Assembly (NCBI RefSeq): GCF_036373705.1
Contig: NC_089851.1
Coordinates: 58,001,093 to 58,065,092, forward strand
From: Amia ocellicauda
Lineage: Eukaryota > Chordata > Actinopteri > Amiiformes > Amiidae
DNA length: 64,000 nt
Reading direction: 5' to 3'
The position numbers and the translations under genes were made by a program. Numbering within the stretch: position 1 is the first letter of the stretch; each line of letters opens with the position of its first letter. A model generated the notes under the pieces. That model did no database searches, was not told the DNA's origin, and saw only the letters and a list, made by a program, of their open reading frames with translations. Shown here piece by piece: positions 1 through 11,448 of this stretch.

Positions 1-156
1 GTTGGCCTAGGCAATGGAAAGGAAGTTTCTAAACGCTCAATACATTTTTCCAAGATGGCCGTCCGCAGCAAGCAGCTTAAGGTTACTGTAGCCGCAGTCT
101 GGCAAGGTGACCGCCAGAAGTAGAAACAATAACAAGGGGCGGGGGGAAAAGTGGGC

Positions 157-230
157 CGTCCCTGGGTGGATTCAAACCACCATCCTTTCGGTTAACAGCC
201 GAACACGCTGACCGATTGCGCCACAGACAC
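157..230 (-). tRNA. tRNA-Asn (GTT), unit 1
   Basis: Read on the - strand this is a 74-nt tRNA with anticodon GTT in a perfect CGGCT/AACCG-type stem and loop, a T-loop TTTGAAT and a discriminator G. It closely matches vertebrate tRNA-Asn. The 5' acceptor strand reads GTGTCTG where the vertebrate gene has GTCTCTG, which gives a G:G mismatch at pair 3:70 with CAGGGAC. A TTTT run lies 6 nt past the 3' end (147-150), as a Pol III terminator would. The same acceptor change is in all fourteen copies, so expression is likely but full function is uncertain. Confidence 0.85.
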
Positions 231-330
231 AGACGGAGGTGTTGTGCTTGCTGCAGTCGTGCAGTTCCTTCACAGTTGCCAGAAATCATTTCCAGCACAC
301 GATTTTCTTTGTCGTTGAATGCAACATACG

Positions 331-922
331 TGACCATTGGGGGAGCGATAGCAAGCAAGAGAGTTAGATATTGAGAGTCATAGATTGATAGCTAGCTAAA
401 TAGCTAGATAGATAGCTAGATAGATGGATGGATGGACGGCAAGGCAAGCATCTGATTGACAGTGGTCCGTGATCTGCTGTTATGCTACTATGCTACTGAC
501 CATTGGGGGAGCGATAGCAAGCAAGAGAGTTAGATATCGAGAGTCATAGATAGATAGATAGATAGATGGATGGATGGACGGCAAGGCAAGCATCTGATTG
601 ACAGTGGTCCGTGATCTGCTGTTATGCTACTATGCTACTGACCATTGGGGGAGCGATAGCAAGCAAGAGAGTTAGATATCGAGAGTCATAGATAGATAGA
701 TAGATAGATGGATGGATGGACGGCAAGGCAAGCATCTGATTGACAGTGGTCCGTGATCTGCTGTTATGCTACTATGCTACTGACCATTGGGGGAGCGATA
801 ACAAGCAAGAGAGTTAGATATCGAGAGTCAAAGATAGATAGATAGATAGATGGATGGATGGACGGAAAGGCAAGCATCTGATTGACAGTGGTCCGTGATC
901 TGCTGTTATGCTACTATGCTAC
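331..922. repeat. 142-bp minisatellite tract, unit 1
   Basis: About 4 copies of a ~142-bp repeat, each with a (GATA)n(GATG)n core. The first copy carries an extra GCTAGCTAAATAGCTAG-type insertion and the last has the diagnostic GGACGGAAAGG variant. The same first and last variants recur in nearly every tract. Confidence 0.9.
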
Positions 923-1040
923 TTACCTAACGTCCAATTCCCATTGCCGCCCCTGGACAGTCGCAACAGGGAGCTTGTTGCTCCCGTCAACCTTACGTTT
1001 TCACCTCTGTGTGCTTCCTTTGTTGCAGCCTGCATCCAGA

Positions 1041-1131
1041 TTTTGTTTTGTTTTGTTTTGTTTTGTTTTGTTTTGTTTTGTTTTGTTTTGTTTTGTTTTG
1101 TTTTGTTTTGTTTTGTTTTGTTTTGTTTTGT
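1041..1131 (+). repeat. (TTTTG)n tracts, one per array unit
   Basis: A pentanucleotide microsatellite ends about 43 bp before each tRNA-Thr gene. The fourteen tracts are 1041-1131, 2442-2552, 4021-4061, 5083-5188, 6223-6323, 7772-7862, 8707-8820, 10881-10994, 12930-13038, 15647-15755, 17938-18061, 19242-19367, 21152-21257 and 23014-23088. Lengths range from about 8 to 25 repeats. The tracts at 8.7, 10.9, 12.9, 15.6 and 17.9 kb share a TTGTTGTTTTG interruption, which marks those units as close relatives. Long open frames through these tracts (Phe/Cys/Val/Leu repeats) are artefacts. Confidence 0.95.
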
Positions 1132-1173
1132 TTCTTACGCCTGAGTGTAGGCACTGGGGAATGGGAGAGTCCT

Positions 1174-1247
1174 GGCACCGTGGCTTAGTTGGTCAAAGCG
1201 CCTGTCTCGTAAACAGGAAACCCTGGGTTTGACTCCTAGCAGTGCCT
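1174..1247 (+). tRNA. tRNA-Thr (CGT), unit 1
   Basis: A 74-nt tRNA with anticodon stem CCTGT/ACAGG, loop CTCGTAA and anticodon CGT (reads ACG, Thr). It closely matches vertebrate tRNA-Thr. The acceptor strands GGCACCG and CAGTGCC leave a C:A mismatch at pair 6:67 in every copy of the array. This copy also has C to T in the T-loop (TTTGA in place of TTCGA), which touches the B box. The first T run of four or more lies about 50 nt downstream, so termination would be less tight than for the Asn gene. Confidence 0.85.
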
Positions 1248-1411
1248 TGGTTTATGTTGGCCTAGGCAATGGAAAGGAAGTTTCTAAACGCTCAATACAT
1301 TTTTCCAAGATGGCCGTCCGCAGCAAGCAGCTTAAGGTTACTGTAGCCGCAGTCTGGCAAGGTGACCGCCAGAAGTAGAAACAATAACAAGGGGCGGGGG
1401 GAAAAGTGGGC

Positions 1412-1485
1412 CGTCCCTGGGTGGATTCAAACCACCATCCTTTCGGTTAACAGCCGAACACGCTGACCGATTGCGCCACAGACAC
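1412..1485 (-). tRNA. tRNA-Asn (GTT), unit 2
   Basis: Identical by eye to the unit-1 tRNA-Asn: anticodon GTT, same acceptor mismatch, TTTT run just past the 3' end. Confidence 0.85.
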
Positions 1486-1585
1486 AGACGGAGGTGTTGT
1501 GCTTGCTGCAGTCGTGCAGTTCCTTCACAGTTGCCAGAAATCATTTCCAGCACACGATTTTCTTTGTCGTTGAATGCAACATACG

Positions 1586-2323
1586 TGACCATTGGGGGAG
1601 CGATAGCAAGCAAGAGAGTTAGATATTGAGAGTCATAGATTGATAGCTAGCTAAATAGCTAGATAGATAGCTAGATAGATGGATGGATGGACGGCAAGGC
1701 AAGCATCTGATTGACTGTGGTCCATGATCTGCTGATATGCTACTATTCTACTGACCATTGGGGTAGCGATAGCAAGCAAGAGAGTTAGATATCAAGAGTC
1801 ATAGATAGATAGATAGATAGATGGATGGATGGACGGCAAGGCAAGCATCTGATTGACAGTGGTCCGTGATCTGCTGTTATGCTACTATGCTACTGACCAT
1901 TGGGGGAGCGATAGCAAGCAAGAGAGTTAGATATCGAGAGTCATAGATAGATAGATAGATAGATGGATGGATGGACGGCAAGGCAAGCATCTGATTGACA
2001 GTGGTCCGTGATCTGCTGTTATGCTACTATGCTACTGACCATTGGGGGAGCGATAGCAAGCAAGAGAGTTAGATATCGAGAGTCATAGATAGATAGATAG
2101 ATAGATAGATGGATGGATGGACGGCAAGGCAAGCATCTTATTGACAGTGGTCCGTGATCTGCTGTTATGCTACTATGCTACTGACCATTGGGGGAGCGAT
2201 AGCAAGCAAGAGAGTTAGATATCGAGAGTCAAAGATAGATAGATAGATAGATGGATGGATGGACGGAAAGGCAAGCATCTGATTGACAGTGGTCCGTGAT
2301 CTGCTGTTATGCTACTATGCTAC
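1586..2323. repeat. 142-bp minisatellite tract, unit 2
   Basis: About 5 copies. The second copy has the recurrent variant 'CCATGATCTGCTGATATGC' with T for A nearby, also seen as the second copy of most other units. Confidence 0.9.
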
Positions 2324-2594
2324 TTACCTACCGTCCAATTCCCATTGCCGCCCCTGGACAGTCGCAACAGGGAGCTTGTTGCTCCCGTCAACCTTACGTT
2401 TTCACCTCTGTGTGCTTCCTTTGTTGCAGCCTGCATCCAGATTTTGTTTTGTTTTGTTTTGTTTTGTTTTGTTTTGTTTTGTTTTGTTTTGTTTTGTTTT
2501 GTTTTGTTTTGTTTTGTTTTGTTTTGTTTTGTTTTGTTTTGTTTTGTTTTGTTTCTTACGCCTGAGTGTAGGTTCTGGGGAATGGGAGAGTCCT

Positions 2595-2668
2595 GGCACC
2601 GTGGCTTAGTTGGTCAAAGCGCCTGTCTCGTAAACAGGAAACCCTGGGTTCGACTCCTAGCAGTGCCT
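2595..2668 (+). tRNA. tRNA-Thr (CGT), unit 2
   Basis: Consensus copy of the array tRNA-Thr: anticodon CGT, intact B box GGTTCGACTCC, C:A mismatch in the acceptor stem. Confidence 0.87.
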
Positions 2669-2832
2669 TGGTTTATGTTGGCCTAGGCAATGGAAAGGAA
2701 GTTTCTAAACGCTCAATACATTTTTCCAAGATGGCGGTCCGCAGCAAGCAGCTTAAGGTTACTGTAGCCGCAGTCTGGCAAGGTGACCGCCAGAAGTAGA
2801 AACAATAACAAGGGGCGGGGGGAAAAGTGGGC

Positions 2833-2906
2833 CGTCCCTGGGTGGATTCAAACCACCATCCTTTCGATTAACAGCCGAACACGCTGACCGATTGCGCCAC
2901 AGACAC
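2833..2906 (-). tRNA. tRNA-Asn (GTT), unit 3
   Basis: Array tRNA-Asn with one change in the 3' side of the anticodon stem (AATCG for AACCG). The anticodon GTT is unchanged. Confidence 0.82.
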
Positions 2907-3006
2907 AGACGGAGGTGTTGTGCTTGCTGCAGTCGTGCAGTTCCTTCACAGTTGCCAGAAATCATTTCCAGCACACGATTTTCTTTGTCGTTGAATGCAA
3001 CATACG

Positions 3007-3902
3007 TGACCATTGGGGGAGCGATAGCAAGCAAGAGAGTTAGATATTGAGAGTCATAGATTGATAGCTAGCTAAATAGCTAGATAGATAGCTAGATTGA
3101 TAGATAGATAGATGGATGGATGGACGGCAAGGCAAGCATCTGATTGACTGTGGTCCATGATCTGCTGATATGCTACTATTCTACTGACCATTGGGGTAGC
3201 GATAGCAAGCAAGAGAGTTAGATATCAAGAGTCATAGATAGATAGATAGATAGATGGATGGATGGACGGCAAGGCAAGCATCTGATTGACAGTGGTCCGT
3301 GATCTACTGTTATGCTACTATGCTACTGACCATTGGGGGAGCGATAGCAAGCAAGAGAGTTAGATATCGAGAGTCATAGATAGATAGATAGATAGATGGA
3401 TGGATGGACGGCAAGGCAAGCATCTGATTGACAGTGGTCCGTGATCTGCTGTTATGCTACTATGCTACTGACCATTGGGGGAGCGATAGCAAGCAAGAGA
3501 GTTAGATATCGAGAGTCATAGATAGATAGTTAGATAGATGGATGGATGGATGGACGGCAAGGCAAGCATCTGATTGACAGTGGTCCGTGATCTGCTGTTA
3601 TGCTACTATGCTACTGACCATTGGGGGAGCGATAGCAAGCAAGAGAGTTAGATATCGAGAGTCATAGATAGGTAGATAGATAGATGGATGGATGGATGGA
3701 CGGCAAGGCAAGCATCTGATTGACAGTGGTCCGTGATCTGCTGTTATGCTACTATGCTACTGACCATTGGGGGAGCGATAGCAAGCAAGAGAGTTAGATA
3801 TCGAGAGTCAAAGATAGATAGATAGATAGATGGATGGATGGACGGAAAGGCAAGCATCTGATTGACAGTGGTCCGTGATCTGCTGTTATGCTACTATGCT
3901 AC
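3007..3902. repeat. 142-bp minisatellite tract, unit 3
   Basis: About 6 copies, with small differences in GATA/GATG run length between copies. Confidence 0.9.
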
Positions 3903-4103
3903 TTACCTAACGTCCAATTCCCATTGCCGCCCCTGGACAGTCGCAACAGGGAGCTTGTTGCTCCCGTCAACCTTACGTTTTCACCTCTGTGTGCTTCCTT
4001 TGTTGCAGCCTGCATCCAGATTTTGTTTTGTTTTGTTTTGTTTTGTTTTGTTTTGTTTTGTTTCTTACGCCTGAGTGTAGGCACTGGGGAATGGGAGAGT
4101 CCT

Positions 4104-4177
4104 GGCACCGTGGCTTAGTTGGTCAAAGCGCCTGTCTCGTAAACAGGAAACCCTGGGTTCGACTCCTAGCAGTGCCT
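4104..4177 (+). tRNA. tRNA-Thr (CGT), unit 3
   Basis: Consensus array tRNA-Thr. The upstream TTTTG tract is the shortest of the array, about 8 repeats. Confidence 0.87.
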
Positions 4178-4341
4178 TGGTTTATGTTGGCCTAGGCAAT
4201 GGAAAGGAAGTTTCGAAACACTCAATACATTTTTCCAAGATGGCCGTCCGCAGCAAGCAGCTTAAGGTTACTGTAGCCGCAGTCTGGCAAGGTGACCGCC
4301 AGAAGTAGAAACAATAACAAGGGGCGGGGGGAAAAGTGGGC

Positions 4342-4415
4342 CGTCCCTGGGTGGATTCAAACCACCATGCTTTCGGTTAACAGCCGAACACGCTGACCGA
4401 TTGCGCCACAGACAC
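4342..4415 (-). tRNA. tRNA-Asn (GTT), unit 4
   Basis: Array tRNA-Asn with one substitution in the variable loop region (reads AGCATGG where other copies read AGGATGG). Anticodon GTT. Confidence 0.82.
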
Positions 4416-4515
4416 AGACGGAGGTGTTGTGCTTGCTGCAGTCGTGCAGTTCCTTCACAGTTGTCAGAAATCATTTCCAGCACACGATTTTCTTTGTCGT
4501 TGAATGCAACATACG

Positions 4516-4964
4516 TGACCATTGGGGGAGCGATAGCAAGCAAGAGAGTTAGATATTGAGAGTCATAGATTGATAGCTAGCTAAATAGCTAGATAGATAG
4601 ATAGATAGATAGATAGATGGACGGCAAGGCAAGCATGTGATTGACTTGGTCCATGATCTGCTGATATGCTACTATTCTACTGACCATTGGGGTAGCGATA
4701 GCAAGCAAGAGAGTTAGATATCAAGAGTCATAGATAGATAGATAGATAGATGGATGGATGGACGGCAAGGCAAGCATCTGATTGACAGTGGTCCGTGATC
4801 TGCTGTTATGCTACTATGCTACTGACCATTGGGGGAGCGATAGCAAGCAAGAGAGTTAGATATCGAGAGTCATAGATAGATAGATAGATAGATGGATGGA
4901 TGGACGGCAAGGCAAGCATCTGATTGACAGTGGTCCGTGATCTGCTGTTATGCTACTATGCTAC
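4516..4964. repeat. 142-bp minisatellite tract, unit 4
   Basis: About 3 copies. The last copy lacks the GGACGGAAAGG variant that closes most other tracts, so this tract probably lost its terminal copy. Confidence 0.9.
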
Positions 4965-5230
4965 TTACCTAACGTCCAATTCCCATTGCCGCCCCTGGAC
5001 AGTCGCAACAGGGAGCTTGTTGCTCCCGTCAACCTTACGTTTTCACCTCTGTGTGCTTCCTTTGTTGCAGCCTGCATCCAGATTTTGTTTTGTTTTGTTT
5101 TGTTTTGTTTTGTTTTGTTTTGTTTTGTTTTGTTTTGTTTTGTTTTGTTTTGTTTTGTTTTGTTTTGTTTTGTTTTGTTTTGTTTTGTTTCTTACGCCTG
5201 AGTGTAGGCACTGGGGAATGGGAGAGTCCT

Positions 5231-5304
5231 GCCACCGTGGCTTAGTTGGTCAAAGCGCCTGTCTCGTAAACAGGAAACCCTGGGTTCGACTCCTAGCAGT
5301 GCCT
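5231..5304 (+). tRNA. tRNA-Thr (CGT), unit 4
   Basis: Array tRNA-Thr with G2 changed to C (GCCACCG at the 5' end), which adds a second mismatch to the acceptor stem. Possibly a pseudogene. Confidence 0.75.
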
Positions 5305-5468
5305 TGGTTTATGTTGGCCTAGGCAATGGAAAGGAAGTTTCTAAACGCTCAATACATTTTTCCAAGATGGCCGTCCGCAGCAAGCAGCTTAAGGTTACTG
5401 CAGCCGCAGTCTGGCAAGGTGACCGCCAGAAGTAGAAACAATAACAAGGGGCGGGGGGAAAAGTGGGC

Positions 5469-5542
5469 CGTCCCTGGGTGGATTCAAACCACCATCTTTT
5501 CGGTTAACAGCCGAACACGCTGACCGATTGCGCCACAGACAC
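5469..5542 (-). tRNA. tRNA-Asn (GTT), unit 5
   Basis: Array tRNA-Asn with one change next to the anticodon stem (AAAAG for AAAGG on the - strand). Anticodon GTT. Confidence 0.82.
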
Positions 5543-5642
5543 AGACGGAGGTGTTGTGCTTGCTGCAGTCGTGCAGTTCCTTCACAGTTGCCAGAAATCA
5601 TTTCCAGCACACGATTTTCTTTGTCGTTGAATGCAACATACG

Positions 5643-6104
5643 TGACCATTGGGGGAGCGATAGCAAGCAAGAGAGTTAGATATTGAGAGTCATAGATTGA
5701 TAGCTAGCTAAATAGCTAGATAGATAGCTAGATAGATAGATAGATAGATGGATGGATGGACGGCAAGGCAAGCATCTGATTGACAGTGGTCCGTGATCTG
5801 CTGTTATGCTACTATGCTACTGACCATTGGGGGAGCGATAGCAAGCAAGAGAGTTAGATATCGAGAGTCATAGATAGATAGATAGATAGATGGATGGATG
5901 GACGGCAAGGCAAGCATCTGATTGACAGTGGTCCGTGATCTGCTGTTATGCTACTATGCTACTGACCATTGGGGGAGCGATAGCAAGCAAGAGAGTTAGA
6001 TATCGAGAGTCAAAGATAGATAGATAGATAGATGGATGGATGGACGGAAAGGCAAGCATCTGATTGACAGTGGTCCGTGATCTGCTGTTATGCTACTATG
6101 CTAC
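5643..6104. repeat. 142-bp minisatellite tract, unit 5
   Basis: About 3 copies, ending with the GGACGGAAAGG variant. The usual second-position variant copy is absent. Confidence 0.9.
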
Positions 6105-6365
6105 TTACCTAACGTCCAATTCCCATTGCCGCCCCTGGACAGTCGCAACAGGGAGCTTGTTGCTCCCGTCAACCTTACGTTTTCACCTCTGTGTGCTTCC
6201 TTTGTTGCAGCCTGCATCCAGATTTTGTTTTGTTTTGTTTTGTTTTGTTTTGTTTTGTTTTGTTTTGTTTTGTTTTGTTTTGTTTTGTTTTGTTTTGTTT
6301 TGTTTTGTTTTGTTTTGTTTTGTTTCTTACGCCTGAGTGTAGGCACTGGGGAATGGGAGAGTCCT

Positions 6366-6439
6366 GGCACCGTGGCTTAGTTGGTCAAAGCGCCTGTATC
6401 GTAAACAGGAAACCCTGGGTTCGACTCCTAGCAGTGCCT
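6366..6439 (+). tRNA. tRNA-Thr (CGT), unit 5
   Basis: Array tRNA-Thr with C to A at the first position of the anticodon loop (ATCGTAA). Anticodon CGT is unchanged. Confidence 0.8.
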
Positions 6440-6603
6440 TGGTTTATGTTGGCCTAGGCAATGGAAAGGAAGTTTCTAAACACTCAATACATTTTTCCAA
6501 GATGGCCGTCCGCAGCAAGCAGCTTAAGGTTACTGTAGCCGCAGTCTGGCAAGGTGACCGCCAGAAGTAGAAACAATAACAAGGGGCGGGGGGAAAAGTG
6601 GGC

Positions 6604-6677
6604 CGTCCCTGGGTGGATTCAAACCACCATCCTTTCGGTTAACAGCCGAACACGCTGACCGATTGCGCCACAGACAC
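6604..6677 (-). tRNA. tRNA-Asn (GTT), unit 6
   Basis: Consensus array tRNA-Asn. Confidence 0.85.
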
Positions 6678-6777
6678 AGACGGAGGTGTTGTGCTTGCTG
6701 CAGTCGTGCAGTTCCTTCACAGTTGCCAGAAATCATTTCCAGCACATGATTTTCTTTGTCGTTGAATGCAACATACG

Positions 6778-7653
6778 TGACCATTGGGGGAGCGATAGCA
6801 AGCAAGAGAGTTAGATATTGAGAGTCATAGATTGATAGCTAGCTAAATAGCTAGATAGATAGCTAGATAGATGGATGGATGGACGGCAAGGCAAGCATCT
6901 GATTGACAGTGGTCCATGATCTGCTGATATGCTACTATTCTACTGACCATTGGGGTAGTGATAGCAAGCAAGAGAGTTAGATATCAAGAGTCATAGATAG
7001 ATAGATAGTTAGATGGATGGATGGACGGCAAGGCAAGCATCTGATTGACAGTGGTCCGTGATCTGCTGTTATGCTACTATGCTACTGACCATTGGGGGAG
7101 CGATAGCAAGCAAGAGAGTTAGATATCGAGAGTCATAGATAGATAGATAGATAGATGGATGGATGGACGGCAAGGCAAGCATCTGATTGACAGTGGTCCG
7201 TGATCTGCTGTTATGCTACTATGCTACTGACCATTGGGGGAGCGATAGCAAGCAAGAGAGTTAGATATCGAGAGTCATAGATAGATAGATAGATAGATGG
7301 ATGGATGGACGGCAAGGCAAGCATCTGATTGACAGTGGTCCGTGATCTGCTGTTATGCTACTATGCTACTGACCATTGGGGGAGCGATAGCAAGCAAGAG
7401 AGTTAGATATCGAGAGTCATATATAGATAGATAGATAGATGGATGGATGGACGGCAAGGCAAGCATCTGATTGACAGTGGTCCGTGATCTGCTGTTATGC
7501 TACTATGCTACTGACCATTGGGGGAGCGATAGCAAGCAAGAGAGTTAGATATCGAGAGTCAAAGATAGATAGATAGATAGATGGATGGATGGACGGAAAG
7601 GCAAGCATCTGATTGACAGTGGTCCGTGATCTGCTGTTATGCTACTATGCTAC
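6778..7653. repeat. 142-bp minisatellite tract, unit 6
   Basis: About 6 copies in the usual order of first, second and last variants. Confidence 0.9.
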
Positions 7654-7904
7654 TTACCTAACGTCCAATTCCCATTGCCGCCCCTGGACAGTCGCAACAG
7701 GGAGCTTGTTGCTCCCGTCAACCTTACGTTTTCACCTCTGTGTGCTTCCTTTGTTGCAGCCTGCATCCAGATTTTGTTTTGTTTTGTTTTGTTTTGTTTT
7801 GTTTTGTTTTGTTTTGTTTTGTTTTGGTTTGGTTTGGTTTGTTTTGTTTTGGTTTGTTTTGTTTCTTACGCCTGAGTGTAGGCACTGGGGAATGGGAGAG
7901 TCCT

Positions 7905-7978
7905 GGCACCGTGGCTTAGTTGGTCAAAGCGCATGTCTTGTAAACAGGATACCCTGGGTTCAATTCCTAACAGTGCCT
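7905..7978 (+). tRNA. tRNA-Thr with TGT anticodon, unit 6
   Basis: The most divergent Thr copy. The anticodon is TGT (reads ACA, still Thr) in place of CGT, one anticodon-stem pair is changed, and the T-arm reads TTCAATTCC. The TTTTG tract upstream is also unusual, with several TTTGG repeats. It could be a drifting pseudogene or a copy that widens the Thr codon set; the several extra changes favour decay. Confidence 0.65.
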
Positions 7979-8142
7979 TGGTTTATGTTGGCCTAGGCAA
8001 TGGAAAGGAAGTTTCTAAACGCTCAATACATTTTTCCAAGATGGCCGTCCGCAGCAAGCAGCTTAAGGTTACTGTAGCCGCAGTCTGGCAAGGTGACCGC
8101 CAGAAGTAGAAACAATAACAAGGGGCGGGGGGAAAATTCGGC

Positions 8143-8216
8143 CGTCCCTGGGTGGATTCAAACCACCATCCTTTCGGTTAACAGCCGAACACGCTGACCG
8201 ATTGCGCCACAGACAC
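8143..8216 (-). tRNA. tRNA-Asn (GTT), unit 7
   Basis: Consensus array tRNA-Asn. The bases between its 3' end and the TTTT run differ from the other units, but the run is kept. Confidence 0.84.
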
Positions 8217-8316
8217 AGACGGAGGTGTTTTGCTTGCTGCAGTCGTGCAGTTCCTTCACAGTTGCCAGAAATCATTTCCAGCACACGATTTTCTTTGTCG
8301 TTGAATGCAACATACG

Positions 8317-8588
8317 TGACCATTGGGGGAGCGATAGCAAGCAAGAGAGTTAGATATTGAGAGTCATAGATGGATGGATGGATGGACGGCAAGGCAAGCA
8401 TCTGATTGACAGTGGTCCGTGATCTGCTGTTATGCTACTATGCTACTGACCATTGGGGGAGCGATAGCAAGCAAGAGAGTTAGATATCGAGAGTCAAAGA
8501 TAGATAGATAGATAGATGGATGGATGGACGGAAAGGCAAGCATCTGATTGACAGTGGTCCGTGATCTGCTGTTATGCTACTATGCTAC
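8317..8588. repeat. 142-bp minisatellite tract, unit 7
   Basis: The shortest tract, about 2 copies. The first copy lacks the GCTAGC insertion seen in other units, so this unit lost internal copies. Confidence 0.9.
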
Positions 8589-8862
8589 TTACCTAACGTC
8601 CAATTCCCATTGCCGCCCCTGGACAGTCGCAACAGGGAGCTTGTTGCTCCCGTCAACCTTACGTTTTCACCTCTGTGTGCTTCCTTTGTTGCAGCCTGCA
8701 TCCAGATTTTGTTTTGTTTTGTTTTGTTTTGTTTTGTTTTGTTTTGTTTTGTTTTGTTTTGTTTTGTTTTGTTTTGTTTTGTTCTGTTTTGTTTTGTTTT
8801 GTTTTGGTTTGTTGTTTTGTTTCTTACGCCTGAGTGTAGGCACTGGGGAATGGGAGAGTCCT

Positions 8863-8936
8863 GGCACCGTGGCTTAGTTGGTCAAAGCGCCTGTCTCGTA
8901 AACAGGAAACCCTGGGTTCGACTCCTAGCAGTGCCT
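8863..8936 (+). tRNA. tRNA-Thr (CGT), unit 7
   Basis: Consensus array tRNA-Thr. Confidence 0.87.
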
Positions 8937-9100
8937 TGGTTTATGTTGGCCTAGGCAATGGAAAGGAAGTTTCGAAACACTCAATACATTTTTCCAAGAT
9001 GGCCGTCCGCAGCAAGCAGCTTAAGGTTACTGTAGCCGCAGTCTGGCAAGGTGACCGCCAGAAGTAGAAACAATAACAAGGGGCGGGGGGAAAAGTGGGC

Positions 9101-9174
9101 CGTCCCTGGGTGGATTCAAACCACCATCCTTTCGGTTAACAGCCGAACACGCTGACCGATTGCGCAACAGACAC
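9101..9174 (-). tRNA. tRNA-Asn (GTT), unit 8
   Basis: Array tRNA-Asn with G9 changed to T (GTTGCGC on the - strand). This change is shared by units 8 to 12 only and marks a block of recently related units. Confidence 0.82.
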
Positions 9175-9274
9175 AGACGGAGGTGTTGTGCTTGCTGCAG
9201 TCGTGCAGTTCCTTCACAGTTGCCAGAAATCATTTCCAGCACACGATTTTCTTTGTCGTTGAATGCAACATACG

Positions 9275-10762
9275 TGACCATTGGGGGAGCGATAGCAAGC
9301 AAGAGAGTTAGATATTGAGAGTCATAGATTGATAGCTAGCTAAATAGCTAGATAGATAGCTAGATAGATAGATAGATAGATGGATGGATGGACGGCAAGG
9401 CAAGCATCTGATTGACTGTGGTCCATGATCTGCTGATATGCTACTATTCTACTGACCATTGGGGTAGCGATAGCAAGCAAGAGAGTTAGATATCAAGAGT
9501 CATAGATAGATAGATAGATAGATGGATGGATGGACGGCAAGGCAAGCATCTGATTGACAGTGGTCCGTGATCTGCTGTTATGCTACTATGCTACTGACCA
9601 TTGGGGGAGCGATAGCAAGCAAGAGAGTTAGATATCGAGAGTCATAGATAGATAGATAGATAGATGGATGGATGGACGGCAAGGCAAGCATCTGATTGAC
9701 AGTGGTCCGTGATCTGCTGTTATGCTACTATGCTACTGACCATTGGGGGAGCGATAGCAAGCAAGAGAGTTAGATATCGAGAGTCATAGATAGATAGATA
9801 GATAGATGGATGGATGGACGGCAAGGCAAGCATCTGATTGACAGTGGTCCGTGATCTGCTGTTATGCTACTATGCTACTGACCATTGGGGGAGCGATAGC
9901 AAGCAAGAGAGTTAGATATCGAGAGTCATAGATAGATAGATAGATAGATGGATGGATGGATGGACGGCAAGGCAAGCATCTGATTGACAGTGGTCCGTGA
10001 TCTGCTGTTATGCTACTATGCTACTGACCATTGGGGGAGCGATAGCAAGCAAGAGAGTTAGATATCGAGAGTCATAGATAGATAGATAGATAGATGGATG
10101 GATGGATGGACGGCAAGGCAAGCATCTGATTGACAGTGGTCCGTGATCTGCTGTTATGCTACTATGCTACTGACCATTGGGGGAGCGATAGCAAGCAAGA
10201 GAGTTAGATATCGAGAGTCATAGATAGATAGCTAGCTAGATAAATAGATGGATGGACGGCAAGGCAAGCATCTGATTGACAGTGGTCCGTGATCTGCTGT
10301 TATGCTACTATGCTACTGACCATTGGGGAAGCGATAGCAAGCAAGAGAGTTAGATATCGAGAGTCATAGATAGATAGATAGATAGATAGATAGATGGATG
10401 GATGGATGGATGGACGGCAAGGCAAGCATCTGATTGACAGTGGTCCGTGATCTGCTGTTATGCTACTATGCTACTGACCATTGGGGGAGCGATAGCAAGC
10501 AAGAGAGTTAGATATCGAGAGTCATAGATAGATAGATAGATAGATAGATGGATGGATGGACGGCAAGGCAAGCATCTGATTGACAGTGGTCCGTGATCTG
10601 CTGTTATGCTACTATGCTACTGACCATTGGGGGAGCGATAGCAAGCAAGAGAGTTAGATATCGAGAGTCATAGATAGATAGATAGATAGATGGATGGATG
10701 GACGGAAAGGCAAGCATCTGATTGACAGTGGTCCGTGATCTGCTGTTATGCTACTATGCTAC
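9275..10762. repeat. 142-bp minisatellite tract, unit 8
   Basis: About 10 copies with variable GATA/GATG lengths. One copy near 10.23 kb has a GCTAGCTAGATAAATAG variant core. Confidence 0.9.
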
Positions 10763-11036
10763 TTACCTAACGTCCAATTCCCATTGCCGCCCCTGGACAG
10801 TCGCAACAGGGAGCTTGTTGCTCCCGTCAACCTTACGTTTTCACCTCTGTGTGCTTCCTTTGTTGCAGCCTGCATCCAGATTTTGTTTTGTTTTGTTTTG
10901 TTTTGTTTTGTTTTGTTTTGTTTTGTTTTGTTTTGTTTTGTTTTGTTTTGTTTTGTTTTGTTTTGTTTTGTTTTGTTTTGTTTTGTTGTTTTGTTTCTTA
11001 CGCCTGAGTGTAGGCACTGGGGAATGGGAGAGTCCT

Positions 11037-11110
11037 GGCACCGTGGCTTAGTTGGTCAAAGCGCCTGTCTCGTAAACAGGAAACCCTGGGTTCGACTCCT
11101 AGCAGTGCCT
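11037..11110 (+). tRNA. tRNA-Thr (CGT), unit 8
   Basis: Consensus array tRNA-Thr. Confidence 0.87.
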
Positions 11111-11274
11111 TGGTTTATGTTGGCCTAGGCAATGGAAAGGAAGTTTCAAAACACTCAATACATTTTTCCAAGATGGCCGTCCGCAGCAAGCAGCTTAAGG
11201 TTACTGTAGCCGCAGTCTGGCAAGGTGACCGCCAGAAGTAGAAACAATAACAAGGGGCGGGGGGAAAAGTGGGC

Positions 11275-11348
11275 CGTCCCTGGGTGGATTCAAACCACCA
11301 TCCTTTCGGTTAACAGCCGAACACGCTGACCGATTGCGCAACAGACAC
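11275..11348 (-). tRNA. tRNA-Asn (GTT), unit 9
   Basis: Array tRNA-Asn with the G9-to-T change of units 8-12. Confidence 0.82.
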
Positions 11349-11448
11349 AGACGGAGGTGTTGTGCTTGCTGCAGTCGTGCAGTTCCTTCACAGTTGCCAG
11401 AAATCATTTCCAGCACACGATTTTCTTTGTTGTTGAATGCAACATACG

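Noticed and set aside
83-358. A conserved 91-residue frame on the - strand in every array unit
   Set aside because: It runs through the tRNA-Asn gene and its flanks. Conservation is explained by homogenisation of the array and the tRNA itself.
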